DNA from: Bacteroidia bacterium
Lineage (GTDB): Bacteria > Bacteroidota > Bacteroidia > Flavobacteriales > Flavobacteriaceae
NCBI GenBank assembly: GCA_030428705.1
Contig: JAUIDI010000002.1
Coordinates: 620,001 to 684,000 of the forward strand
Reading direction: 5' to 3'
DNA: 64,000 nucleotides
Shown here: positions 8,978 to 17,489 of the stretch, one piece after another
Position numbering within the stretch: position 1 is the stretch's first letter
Layout: the number at the start of each line of letters is the position of its first letter
Position numbers and translations under genes: made by a program
The notes under the pieces: generated by a model
Database searches by the model: none
Seen by the model: the letters and a program-made list of their open reading frames with translations, nothing else
What the model was told of the DNA's origin: nothing

Positions 8978-10108
8978 TCAATCAATCCAGCCCTCAGGGC
9001 GAGTACCTGTTCTATACCTATTTTCACTACAGGGAGCCGTAAAAACCTGGGGAGATGGTGTGGGTTCGGAAATTCCCTCGGGTTGGGTAAGTAATTCGTC
9101 CTCAAGCGGTACTTCTTCGATGAAGGTGCGGTCGATCCATATTTTACTTGTGGTCGTGGCTGCCACCGTGAACCTTCCGAGCACGAACTCACTATCGTTA
9201 TCGGGGTTATGCATATTACCGACCAAGGCAGCAGGTAACGGAGCGTTGAACCCAGAGTTGTTATCTATGATGTCCTTTAACGTTTGATAATACTCATAGG
9301 CTTTTTCAGAAAGTGTAAATTGTTGCAGTTCGACCAAAATATCCCTTTTTGTATAATAAAGAACTTCAGCGACCGGCAGTTGGGCGACACCAATGCCATC
9401 GGTAAATTTGTCCGAAAATATTTCAATCTTGCTGCCATATCTTATTCTCCAACAATCAGATTCGCAGGCGTATGTGTAATATGGTTTATAGGCCTCGGCA
9501 ATTCCGGGGTTAATACTTTGACAGTCTCCTTCCCTCAAATATCCCGAGAAACATATACGGCAATTCACCAATTTTTCATAAGATCGAAAACGCCAGTAGT
9601 AGTAGTTTTTTTGCTCGGGCGAATCAATGAAGCTCACCGATATGGTATGACCAGGAACATAACGATCATATTCGGGACTAAAGTACATTTCAGGATTGTA
9701 TTGGGTTTCAATCTCATCAATTGCCACTGATTCCACAGCGGTCTCGTTTTCCGACTCATAGATAGTTCCATCGGCCAATTGCACGTGTATCTTCCATGTC
9801 TCACCTTGACGGACAATAAAATCATTAGGTGGAACATAGAGTTCATTGTCCAAGGTCAATGGCACAGTTGTGCCATTATCCGAATTGATAAATGAAATGG
9901 AGGCATCAGGAATAAAAACGTTTTTATATACGCCAAAATCAATTATGGATTTCGTAAGGCTGGCATAGGAGGCCCCTTCCGAAGTCGAAGCCAGTGACTC
10001 AATATAGATTAGATTTTCTTTAAACTCGAATTCGGGCCTGATCGGGTCGGTACAACTGACCAATACAAGTAAAAATACCCAATTCAATCGTTTGAAGTTT
10101 ATGGCCAT
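8978..10108 (-). CDS. DUF4249 surface lipoprotein, paralogue 6 (first gene of the array)
   Basis: 376 aa. Leader NFKRLNWVFLLVLVSC then TDPIRPEFEFKEN, predicting outer-membrane lipidation. The array signature is complete: CRICFSGYLREGDC, YACESDCWRIRYG, FSDKFTDG, YEYYQTLKDIIDNNSG, LPAALVGN and PCSENRYRTGTRPEGW. It is promoter-proximal. The region upstream begins after the terminator of the lipocalin-like gene, so array transcription should start between 10109 and 10180. A 240-bp gap separates it from paralogue 5, the largest in the array. Confidence 0.85.
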   Translation of the reverse strand: MAINFKRLNWVFLLVLVSCTDPIRPEFEFKENLIYIESLASTSEGASYASLTKSIIDFGVYKNVFIPDASISFINSDNGTTVPLTLDNELYVPPNDFIVRQGETWKIHVQLADGTIYESENETAVESVAIDEIETQYNPEMYFSPEYDRYVPGHTISVSFIDSPEQKNYYYWRFRSYEKLVNCRICFSGYLREGDCQSINPGIAEAYKPYYTYACESDCWRIRYGSKIEIFSDKFTDGIGVAQLPVAEVLYYTKRDILVELQQFTLSEKAYEYYQTLKDIIDNNSGFNAPLPAALVGNMHNPDNDSEFVLGRFTVAATTTSKIWIDRTFIEEVPLEDELLTQPEGISEPTPSPQVFTAPCSENRYRTGTRPEGWID

Positions 10109-10149
10109 CCGGTAAGGTAAAAACTAAAAATACTAATTTTCAAGGCATC
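10109..10149 (-). repeat. Leader of paralogue 6, copy of the paralogue 5 leader
   Basis: Gap-free 41-bp match to 8738-8778. It should form the 5' leader and part of the promoter of the whole array. The conserved block on the coding strand includes TATTTTTA about 20 bp before the ATG; no Shine-Dalgarno sequence is visible. Confidence 0.6.
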
Positions 10150-10180
10150 GATATCTTAAAATTTGAACCTTTTTCATGCA

Positions 10181-10213
10181 AAAAAGCCCCCAATCGCAAC
10201 TGCGACCGAGGGC
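10181..10213 (-). terminator. Intrinsic terminator of the lipocalin-like gene
   Basis: Read on the minus strand, a GC-rich interrupted hairpin (outer GCCC/GGGC arms, inner TCGCA/TGCGA arms) is followed by a run of six T. It lies just past the stop codon at 10235 and isolates the DUF4249 array from upstream transcription. Confidence 0.75.
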
Positions 10214-10234
10214 CATTTTTCTGATGGAACTATT

Positions 10235-10732
10235 TTATTTTCTTTCGAATAGCAACTCTCCGCTTGCATTAAAATTGGGAATATCCAAATCTGCCGCATC
10301 AACACTCATTATATTACCTTCAATAGTCGCATTTATCGTTTTGCTGGTTAAATCAGCGTCAACATATGTAATCACCTCACCATCATAGGTATAGGTGCTT
10401 GTCTCGGTATCTACTTCGGTAGGGCACGGAACATCGAGGCCGGTGTTGGTCGCATTTATTTCAAGATAGTCGGCCGAACTCTCTAGGATCACACTTAAAT
10501 CGGCATTGAACGTCAAGGAAAGAATATAACAGTCCTTTGCCGTTAAGTGATTTAAGATATCTCTACCGAATTTGGCCTCGTCACTAGCCGTTTCGTTATC
10601 TATCTTTAATTCGGTCGCTTGCCAAGTACCGACAATGGCCTCTTGCCCTTGAGGACTTTCATCCTCCTTATCGGAAGAACATGAAAAAATCAATCCGGAT
10701 ATGGCCAACAAGGCAAAAATTGTACGTTTCAT
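10235..10732 (-). CDS. Lipocalin-like lipoprotein
   Basis: 165 aa. Leader MKRTIFALLAISGLIFSC with lipobox IFSC and an SSDKEDE tail predicts a lipoprotein. The mature part opens with IVGTWQATEL, the GTW signature of small Bacteroidota lipocalin-like domains. Alternating beta strands follow (CYILSLTFNADLSVIL, YTYDGEVITYV, NIMSVDAADL), ending in ASGELLFERK. Two cysteines (in TAKDCYIL and VPCPTEV) could form a disulfide. Ligand unknown. It lies between two minus-strand transcription units with its own terminator and is probably monocistronic. Confidence 0.65.
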   Translation of the reverse strand: MKRTIFALLAISGLIFSCSSDKEDESPQGQEAIVGTWQATELKIDNETASDEAKFGRDILNHLTAKDCYILSLTFNADLSVILESSADYLEINATNTGLDVPCPTEVDTETSTYTYDGEVITYVDADLTSKTINATIEGNIMSVDAADLDIPNFNASGELLFERK

Positions 10733-10783
10733 GATTCGTAATTTAGTTTTATGCTCATAAAACGCAGAAAAGCAGGTAATATT

Positions 10784-13411
10784 TTAAAGGACAAATCGAT
10801 AGGTCGCTTTTACCAAAAAAGTATTGTCCATTTTTTGATCAAGGATCTGGCCATCCAAGCTTCGGCCCAAGGAATCCATAGGATCACCCAAACCTTCTAC
10901 TCCTTGCGACCAAACCAGGAAGATTTCAGACCCTGGGATATACTCCCAACGTACCACCAAATTTGAACGAAACTGGACAAAGGAAAAATCTGGATCACCA
11001 ATCTGATAGTCAGTCGTTCCATTAACGTCTTCATCTATTAGATACGGACCAATACTATCGGGGCGAGAAATCTGGTTGGTATCAAATAAGGTTACCCGTT
11101 CACCCAAATCTTCAGCTACCGGATTGTTCACATAATTGAAGCTACTATATATTCCACGCGAAATAAAGGGTTGTCCATAAAACTGTATCGACAGGTTCGG
11201 ATTGATACTATAGTTCAACCGAATCGATGTGGCAAACGTTCGCTGATCGATATCGGCTGTAATATAACGGGGCGAACCGATGAAATCAGTTTCGGTCACA
11301 TACTGGGTTTTATTCGGATTTTCTTCATATTCTATCTCGGCCGACAAGTTGAAGGCGTCGAACGGTTGGTACCTGAATCGTAAAACATAGCGAACCAGCG
11401 AAAAATTATCCTGTGCAGCTTGGCTGTTGACGTAACCGATAGTTGCATTGAATTTCTTCCGCTGATCTGTACCCGTAAATACATAAAAGAAATTCTCGTC
11501 AGACCATTGCCACCTGGGCCCTCCCCTTAATACGGTATTTGAAAAAATGCGGGGTTTGTGGGCAGCACCGACTTCGGTCCACCAATTGTTTTTATAATTG
11601 ATGAAGCCCCCCACTTGGTATTGGATACGATTGTAATTACCTTCAAAATCATAGGTGGTAAATTGTTCAAGTCCTATTTGAGCCCTGCGATAAAAACTAT
11701 TAGGTTTCAAAAAAAGACGTCTCACTTCCGCAAATTGACGTATTTCGTCAGCTTGGCGCAAGAAACCGACATCATTGAGCTCAAGTTCGGGCGACCTCCA
11801 TATCAAGCCACCATTGTATCTCCAGTTGCCTCCTCCAGCTTTACCTACCTCAATTTTACCCCCGGTACCTGTAAGCGATGTTCTATTCGGATCTACTTCT
11901 ACATGACCGGCATCGACACGCTGAAAAAGATGGGTAATCTCATTTTGCGTATTGGTAATTGCCTCTTTACTGCCCTCAACGAGACTTGTAACAAAATTGC
12001 CAAGCACATAATAGTTTCTATTTTTCCAATTATGCCTAAAATCAAGGCCTCCTGTATAGGCCGACTTGCGTAAAAAATCGAGATTCGAATCCAGTTTTCT
12101 ATTGGTAGCGGTAAAAATTCCACCGATATACGAATTACGTTTATTGAAATCTTTTTGTGCACGGCCCACGAGATAATTGGTCAAGGGCTCGACCAATACT
12201 TTTCTACGTTCCCTATTCGTATCTATTTTTGCATACATATTACCGGTAACGCTTTCCAAGAGGCCCAAAGACCACCCGTTTTTGGTTTTACCCGAGAATT
12301 TGGCTGCTCCCAATATGGTGGTATTGTTTGGTTGATCGGCATACTCATCTGCCCCTAAATCGGCTGAACTCTGTGGACTTCGCCCTATTCTTCTACTGTA
12401 AAACACATTGTCGTTACCATTGGCAAACTCGTAGTCGAAAATATTCTTGTTCTCAACAAAGAACGGGCGGCGCTCTTCAAAGAAAATTTGAAAACCGTCA
12501 AGTGCTATGGCTCCGGGATCGGCATCTACCTGGCCAAAATCGGGGTTGACCGTAAGATCTAACGTCAAGTCGTTCGTGATACCGATTTTGGCGTCCAATC
12601 CACCATTGAAAATATAGTCGCTACCATCCCTGAACGGATTGCCACTTTCTTTTTCATAAGTGTCCAATTGATTGACCACAAAGGGTTGGATCTCTACTTG
12701 CTTTTGAGGCTGTATGTCGATCAATCCGCGTAGCGTTCCAAATTCACTGACCCAACCAGGGGTATCTCGGGGAATATGTTGCCAAAGTGACCTTTCTTCT
12801 TTTCTAAAAAACCTTCGGTGCATCTGAAAACCCCATACCTGTTCCTGCGCTTTACCGAATTTTATTTGACTAAAGGGAATCTTCATCTCGGCGGTCCATC
12901 CTTCTTCATCGATATTGGTAGCCGTATACCAAATCGGGTTCCAACTTTCGTCCCAAAAATCACCGTTTTGCGAAATGAACTCATCACCTTTCACGCCGGC
13001 TGCGGTGACGGTAAAAGAAAAGGCGGTTCGCTTATCAAAATAACTATCGATATTTATTTCGACCCAATCGCCAGAAAACCCATCCCTGCGCGAAAGTCGT
13101 TTTTCGATTTTGGATGGTACGCTGTCATAACAGCGTATACCGACGTACATGTATTTGTCATCGTAAACGATCCTAAATTTTGTCTGCTGACTTGGCGGGG
13201 TATCGTTATCGGGTTCGAATTCAGTGAAATCACCTGACCAATCAGCCAGTGTCCAGCCCTCATCGTTTAAAACACCATCGATAATGGGCGGTGCCATTTC
13301 TTTAAGCGGCATGGTTACGTAGGTGCGTTTGGGAATGACTTTTGTGGAATCTTGGGCAAAGTTAAAGTTGATAAAAAGGAATAAGACCAGACATGAAACC
13401 GTTCGTATCAT
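10784..13411 (-). CDS. DUF5916 outer-membrane protein with CBM9-like N-terminal domain (copy 1)
   Basis: 875 aa. The ATG at 13411 gives a clean signal peptide (MIRTVSCLVLFLFINFNFAQ); a TTG at 13435 is rejected. The N-terminal ~45-230 region is a carbohydrate-binding-family-9-like beta sandwich: PPIIDGVLNDEGW, YDDKYMYVGIRCYD, RRDGFSGDWVEI, ESWNPIWY and EGWTAEMKIPFSQIKFG. The rest is the DUF5916 barrel-like domain, with NPDFGQVDADPGAIALDG, FFEERRPFFVENKNIF, FYSRRIGRSP and a terminal KATYRFVL. Substrate and activity are unknown; annotation as a hydrolase is not supported by any catalytic motif I can see. A TATTTTTG -7-type box lies at 13441-13448. Confidence 0.85.
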   Translation of the reverse strand: MIRTVSCLVLFLFINFNFAQDSTKVIPKRTYVTMPLKEMAPPIIDGVLNDEGWTLADWSGDFTEFEPDNDTPPSQQTKFRIVYDDKYMYVGIRCYDSVPSKIEKRLSRRDGFSGDWVEINIDSYFDKRTAFSFTVTAAGVKGDEFISQNGDFWDESWNPIWYTATNIDEEGWTAEMKIPFSQIKFGKAQEQVWGFQMHRRFFRKEERSLWQHIPRDTPGWVSEFGTLRGLIDIQPQKQVEIQPFVVNQLDTYEKESGNPFRDGSDYIFNGGLDAKIGITNDLTLDLTVNPDFGQVDADPGAIALDGFQIFFEERRPFFVENKNIFDYEFANGNDNVFYSRRIGRSPQSSADLGADEYADQPNNTTILGAAKFSGKTKNGWSLGLLESVTGNMYAKIDTNRERRKVLVEPLTNYLVGRAQKDFNKRNSYIGGIFTATNRKLDSNLDFLRKSAYTGGLDFRHNWKNRNYYVLGNFVTSLVEGSKEAITNTQNEITHLFQRVDAGHVEVDPNRTSLTGTGGKIEVGKAGGGNWRYNGGLIWRSPELELNDVGFLRQADEIRQFAEVRRLFLKPNSFYRRAQIGLEQFTTYDFEGNYNRIQYQVGGFINYKNNWWTEVGAAHKPRIFSNTVLRGGPRWQWSDENFFYVFTGTDQRKKFNATIGYVNSQAAQDNFSLVRYVLRFRYQPFDAFNLSAEIEYEENPNKTQYVTETDFIGSPRYITADIDQRTFATSIRLNYSINPNLSIQFYGQPFISRGIYSSFNYVNNPVAEDLGERVTLFDTNQISRPDSIGPYLIDEDVNGTTDYQIGDPDFSFVQFRSNLVVRWEYIPGSEIFLVWSQGVEGLGDPMDSLGRSLDGQILDQKMDNTFLVKATYRFVL

Positions 13412-13513
13412 TGTATTGGTTTTGGTTTGATTCAAAGACCCAAAAATAAAAGGGCTGTTACGGTTTACCGTCGATTTAGTTTTTATTTAACAGAAAACGA
13501 TTTGATTTGAAAA

Positions 13514-16165
13514 TCAAAGCACAAACCGATACGTAGCTTTTAAAAGAAAGATGTTCTGAGGTTTACTTTCACCAAAAATATTATCCCCAAGACTATTGAA
13601 AAGCTTGTCCTGTGGATTGCCCGATTGAGATTGATCCTGCGACCATACCAAGAATATTTCGGATCCCGGGATATACTCCCAACGGACCACAAGATTCGAT
13701 CGGAATTGAATGAAAGAGAAATCGGGATTATCAAATGTGAAATCAACATTGCCATCTAGGTCTTCATCGACCGAATAAACATCATCGGCAAAGGCAACCT
13801 GATTCCCAGAATATGATGTTATCCGATCATCAAAAACTTTTGCCATGGGATCTGTCACCTGTTTAAATTCAGAATACCGCCCCCTTGAGATAAAAGGCTG
13901 CCCCCAATATTGAATGGTCAGGTTTGGGTTTATGGTATAGTTGATTCGTAAAGACATGCTCAAGGTGCGCTGTTCGACCTTACCATTTAGGTATTTTATA
14001 TCACCGTTCACATCAATATTATCGATAAATTGTAGCTCATCATTGTTAATGCTGTACTCCGGGAATGCCGAAATGCGCAGCGCATTAAACGGTTGATATG
14101 AAAATCCTGCCTCGATATAGTAGGTTGCATAGGAATTGTCAAGTGCCTTACCTCCTCTATGAAACATACTGTATCTCAACTTTTTCCGGTTATCGGTGTT
14201 GATACCGTTCCAAAAACTAATGTCTGAAGATTGCCTTAACCTCGGACCTCCACGAAGCGCAAAATTCGAATATTGGATCGGTTTATAGTTAAACCCTAGA
14301 TTGGTGAACCAGTTGTTTTTCCAGTTCTGCCAACTATTGGTATTGAACTGCAACATATTGTGATTGCCTTCAAAATCCCAAACACTCCAATGATTATAGT
14401 TAATACCGACTTTTCTGAAAATACTATCCGGTTTTAACGTCTGGTAGCCGATCCAGGTATAGTGTCTTATATCGTCTGCCCTAGTTTGAAACCCGATGTC
14501 GTTGATTTCTAGTTCAGGGGAACGCCAGGTGGCACCCGATTCGAATTTCCAGTGCCCGTTACCGATCTTACCGATCTGCACATTGCCGCCGGAACCGGTC
14601 ATCGATGTACGCTCGGGGTCGACCTCGACATGATCGGCATCGACACGCTGAAACAAGTGCGCTATCGATTCTTGCGTATTTTGAATTGCCTCCGCACTTC
14701 CTTTGATATGGCTCCAAATAAGATTTCCACCCAAATACCAATCACGATCGTTCCACTGATGCTTAAAATCAAACCCTCCGGAATATGCCGATTCATGGAG
14801 AAAATCGACATTTTCGGTAAGATTCTCGCGATTGGTAGCTGTAAACATTCCTCCTATGAACGTATTTCTATCATTAAAATCTTTTTGAATCCGCCCCACA
14901 AAGTAATTGGTCAACGGTTCGACCACTTCTTCTCTTCGCACACCTGCATTTTCAATAGTCGCATATTTTCTGGCGGTAACACTTTCCAACACCCCGATCG
15001 ACCAGCCATTTTTCGTTTTTCCACTGAATTTGGCCGCACCTAAAATATTGGTATTCTCAGGTTGGTCAACAAACTCATCGTCGGTCGTATCCGGATATCC
15101 TTGAGGGCTACGACCGATTCTTCTTGAGTAGAAGAGGTTGTCTGACCCAAAGGTATTACCGGCCTCAGAGTTTGAAATTCGATAATCGAATATGTTCTTG
15201 TTCTCGACAAAGAAAGGCCGTTGCTCTCTGAAAAAAATCTGAAAACCGTCAAGGGCGATGGCGGATGGATCTGCTTCTACCTGACCGAAATCAGGGTTTA
15301 TGGTTAAATCAAGGGTCAGGTCATTGGTAATCCCGATTTTGGCATCGAGGCCACCGGTCAGTTTACTATCGCTTCCGTCTAGAAATGGATTACCCGCTTC
15401 GGCTTCATAGGTTTTTATGCTCGCTACGGTATAAGGTTGTATCTCCAATTGTTTTTGAGGCTCCAAATTCAGAAGTCCGTGAAGTTCTCCAAATTCACTG
15501 ACAAATCCAGGAGTGTCAGCCGGAAGACGTTGCCAGACATGGCGTTCTTCTTCCCTAAAATACCGTCTCATCACTTCAAGTCCCCAGACCTGTTCGACCG
15601 ATTTTCCGAATTTCAATTGACTTAACGGAATTTTCATCTCTGCCGTCCATCCTTCCGAATCTATGTTCGTTTTGGTGTACCAGATCGGGTTCCAACTTTC
15701 ATCTTCATTGCCCCCGTTATTGGATTCGAAGACATCTGACTTCACACCTGCCGCGGATACGATGAACCCAAAAGCAGTCCGCTTGTCGTGATAGCTATCA
15801 ATAAAAATTCCGATCCAATCGCCGTCAAAGGTATCCCTTCTTGAAAGACGTTTTACGATTTTATCGGGTTCGTCATCAAAACACCTGATGGCGATATAGA
15901 GAAACTTGCGATCATAGGTAATCTTGAACTGGGTCTGGTGGCTAGGTGGGGTATTCTCATCGGGGCGGGTTTCTATAAAGTCGTTGCCCCACTCGACCAC
16001 GTTCCAGGCCGGGTCGTCCAAAAGTCCGTCGATTACGGGTGCTGTTTGATCTGCAATGGTCTTGGTCTGATATATTCGCTTGGGTACTACGGTAGTCGAA
16101 TCTTGCGCAAAGGTTGTAAATTTTACAAAATACAAAGCACAAGCTAATAAAAGGCTGGTTCTCAT
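13514..16165 (-). CDS. DUF5916 outer-membrane protein with CBM9-like N-terminal domain (copy 2)
   Basis: 883 aa from the ATG at 16165, which gives signal peptide MRTSLLLACALYFVKFTTFAQ; a start at 16228 would bury the signal. It shares the full architecture of copy 1: APVIDGLLDDPAW, YDRKFLYIAIRCFD, RRDTFDGDWIGIFIDSY, EGWTAEMKIPLSQLKFG, NPDFGQVEADPSAIALDG, FFREQRPFFVENKNIF, FYSRRIGRSPQ, IPGSEIFLVWSQ and the final LLKATYRFVL. It sits 102 bp upstream of copy 1, a tandem duplication with clear divergence in the barrel loops (for example the plug-side insert SEAGNTFGSDN). No function is established. Confidence 0.85.
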   Translation of the reverse strand: MRTSLLLACALYFVKFTTFAQDSTTVVPKRIYQTKTIADQTAPVIDGLLDDPAWNVVEWGNDFIETRPDENTPPSHQTQFKITYDRKFLYIAIRCFDDEPDKIVKRLSRRDTFDGDWIGIFIDSYHDKRTAFGFIVSAAGVKSDVFESNNGGNEDESWNPIWYTKTNIDSEGWTAEMKIPLSQLKFGKSVEQVWGLEVMRRYFREEERHVWQRLPADTPGFVSEFGELHGLLNLEPQKQLEIQPYTVASIKTYEAEAGNPFLDGSDSKLTGGLDAKIGITNDLTLDLTINPDFGQVEADPSAIALDGFQIFFREQRPFFVENKNIFDYRISNSEAGNTFGSDNLFYSRRIGRSPQGYPDTTDDEFVDQPENTNILGAAKFSGKTKNGWSIGVLESVTARKYATIENAGVRREEVVEPLTNYFVGRIQKDFNDRNTFIGGMFTATNRENLTENVDFLHESAYSGGFDFKHQWNDRDWYLGGNLIWSHIKGSAEAIQNTQESIAHLFQRVDADHVEVDPERTSMTGSGGNVQIGKIGNGHWKFESGATWRSPELEINDIGFQTRADDIRHYTWIGYQTLKPDSIFRKVGINYNHWSVWDFEGNHNMLQFNTNSWQNWKNNWFTNLGFNYKPIQYSNFALRGGPRLRQSSDISFWNGINTDNRKKLRYSMFHRGGKALDNSYATYYIEAGFSYQPFNALRISAFPEYSINNDELQFIDNIDVNGDIKYLNGKVEQRTLSMSLRINYTINPNLTIQYWGQPFISRGRYSEFKQVTDPMAKVFDDRITSYSGNQVAFADDVYSVDEDLDGNVDFTFDNPDFSFIQFRSNLVVRWEYIPGSEIFLVWSQDQSQSGNPQDKLFNSLGDNIFGESKPQNIFLLKATYRFVL

Positions 16166-16342
16166 GAATGGTTTTTGATCGATGTAACTAAAAGACTCGC
16201 CAAATCGTAATGAGTTACAGTCGGCCAATTGTTTTAAGATTTATTTAACAATGATGGAAAGCCTTATTTTTGTTCGATCCATGGTAAACGAACCAACTAT
16301 TTTCAAAGATGGAAAAATTGAAAAAATAATCGGAAACAGGCA

Positions 16343-16373
16343 TTTGTATTTCAAGTAATTTAATGTACATTTG
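16343..16373 (+). promoter_or_regulatory. Promoter of rplM-rpsI (Bacteroidota consensus)
   Basis: TTTG at 16343-16346, exactly 19 bp, then TACATTTG at 16366-16373. This is a perfect match to the TTTG-N19-TAnnTTTG consensus of the primary sigma factor of Bacteroidota. The start of transcription should be near 16379, leaving a leader of about 40 nt before the GTG start of rplM. Confidence 0.85.
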
Positions 16374-16420
16374 CAGCCCCTTTCTGGGGATTGAAGTGTT
16401 TAATATATAAAAACAGTAGT

Positions 16421-16876
16421 GTGGACACATTAAGTTATAAGACCATTTCGGCCAATAGAAAAACCGTTGACAAGCAATGGTTATTGGTGGATGCAGAAGG
16501 AGAAACACTTGGACGTCTTGCCTCTAAAGTAGCAAAAATGCTTAGGGGAAAGCACAAGCCAAATTTTACACCACACACCGACTGTGGGGATAACGTGGTC
16601 ATCATCAATGCGGAGAAAATAACATTGTCAGGCAATAAATGGGAGTCGAAAAAGTACTTGCGTTATACGGGATATCCCGGTGGGCAAAGATCGACTTCGG
16701 TCATCGAAGTATTGCAAAAGCATCCTGAACGTATCATTGAAAGAGCGGTAAAGGGAATGTTGCCCAAAAATAGATTGGGTGCCGAGCTTTTCAGAAACCT
16801 AAAAGTTTATGCAGGCACCGAGCATGGTCAAGAAGCACAAAAACCGACTGTAGTCAACCTAAAAGAGTTTAAGTAA
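16421..16876 (+). CDS. rplM: 50S ribosomal protein L13
   Basis: 151 aa from a GTG at 16421 (first residues M-DTLSYKTISANRK), the standard N-terminus in Flavobacteriia; the longer frame from 16391 adds ten residues that do not belong to L13. Family motifs are WLLVDAEGETLGRLAS, LRGKHKPNFTPHTDCGD, YRYTGYPGG-like LRYTGYPGGQ and AVKGMLPKNRLG. L13 is an early-assembling large-subunit protein that binds 23S rRNA. Its stop overlaps the rpsI start by one base (TAATG). A promoter lies just upstream, and a CCCC-TTTCT-GGGG hairpin-capable sequence (16377-16389) is at the expected transcript start. Confidence 0.97.
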   Translation: MDTLSYKTISANRKTVDKQWLLVDAEGETLGRLASKVAKMLRGKHKPNFTPHTDCGDNVVIINAEKITLSGNKWESKKYLRYTGYPGGQRSTSVIEVLQKHPERIIERAVKGMLPKNRLGAELFRNLKVYAGTEHGQEAQKPTVVNLKEFK

Positions 16877-17262
16877 TGGAAACGATTCACAAAATAGGAA
16901 GAAGAAAAACGGCGGTTGCCAGAGTATATGTGTCCGAAGGCAAAGGAAATATCACGGTCAACCAAAGAGACCTCAATGATTATTTCACTACGGCGACACT
17001 TCAATATAAAGTAAAGCAGCCTTTTACTCTAACAGGCACCGAAGACAATTATGATGTGAAGATCAATGTCTATGGTGGAGGAATTACCGGACAGGCAGAG
17101 GCCATTCGTTTGGCGTTGTCACGGGCAATGTGTGAAATTGATGACGAGAACAGGGCAACTTTAAAACCAGAGGGACTTTTGACAAGGGATCCCAGAATGG
17201 TAGAGCGTAAGAAATTCGGTCAGAAGAAAGCCCGTAAGAAATTCCAGTTCTCGAAACGATAG
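16876..17262 (+). CDS. rpsI: 30S ribosomal protein S9
   Basis: 128 aa, the usual size. Motifs are HKIGRRKTAVARVYV, GKGNITVNQRDLNDYF, VYGGGITGQAEAIRLALSRA, LTRDPRMVERKKFGQKKARK and the terminal FSKR whose basic tail reaches the ribosomal P site. It is translationally coupled to rplM by a one-base overlap. It is followed by an 8-bp stem hairpin (17277-17295) that may end or attenuate the transcript before rpsB. Confidence 0.97.
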   Translation: METIHKIGRRKTAVARVYVSEGKGNITVNQRDLNDYFTTATLQYKVKQPFTLTGTEDNYDVKINVYGGGITGQAEAIRLALSRAMCEIDDENRATLKPEGLLTRDPRMVERKKFGQKKARKKFQFSKR

Positions 17263-17489
17263 ATTGTACAACAGACCATCCACCTTTGGTGGATGTTTCG
17301 ATTATATTTTATTAACAAGTTCATTGAAAGTTTTCCGTCCAAACGGAAGCAATTAAAAATCCTAGTACCATCTTGATTCATGATGGTCAAGGTAAATTAG
17401 TTTAGCATCTAAATGTTGGAGGCTTCCTATCACTATATGGGATACCACTTCGGCATTGCTAATTCAAAAGAACGTAAACTAAATTAAAA
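17263..17489 (+). promoter_or_regulatory. Structured region between rpsI and rpsB (candidate rpsB leader)
   Basis: No coding sequence. Three local hairpins are visible: CATCCACC/GGTGGATG with a TTT loop (17277-17295), TTCCGT/ACGGAA with a CCAA loop (17333-17348), and ACCATC/GATGGT with a 9-nt loop (17367-17387). The first is followed by tttcgattatatttt and may act as a weak terminator for rplM-rpsI. The others would lie in a long 5' leader of rpsB. I found no clean -33/-7 promoter here. Autoregulation by S2 through such a leader is plausible from other bacteria but not shown. Confidence 0.4.

Noticed and set aside
13412-13435. TTG start for the first DUF5916 protein
   Set aside because: It would put polar residues before a complete signal peptide that starts at the ATG at 13411.
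16391-16420. Upstream extension of rplM
   Set aside because: The ten added residues are not part of L13, and the GTG at 16421 gives the standard flavobacterial N-terminus and normal length.
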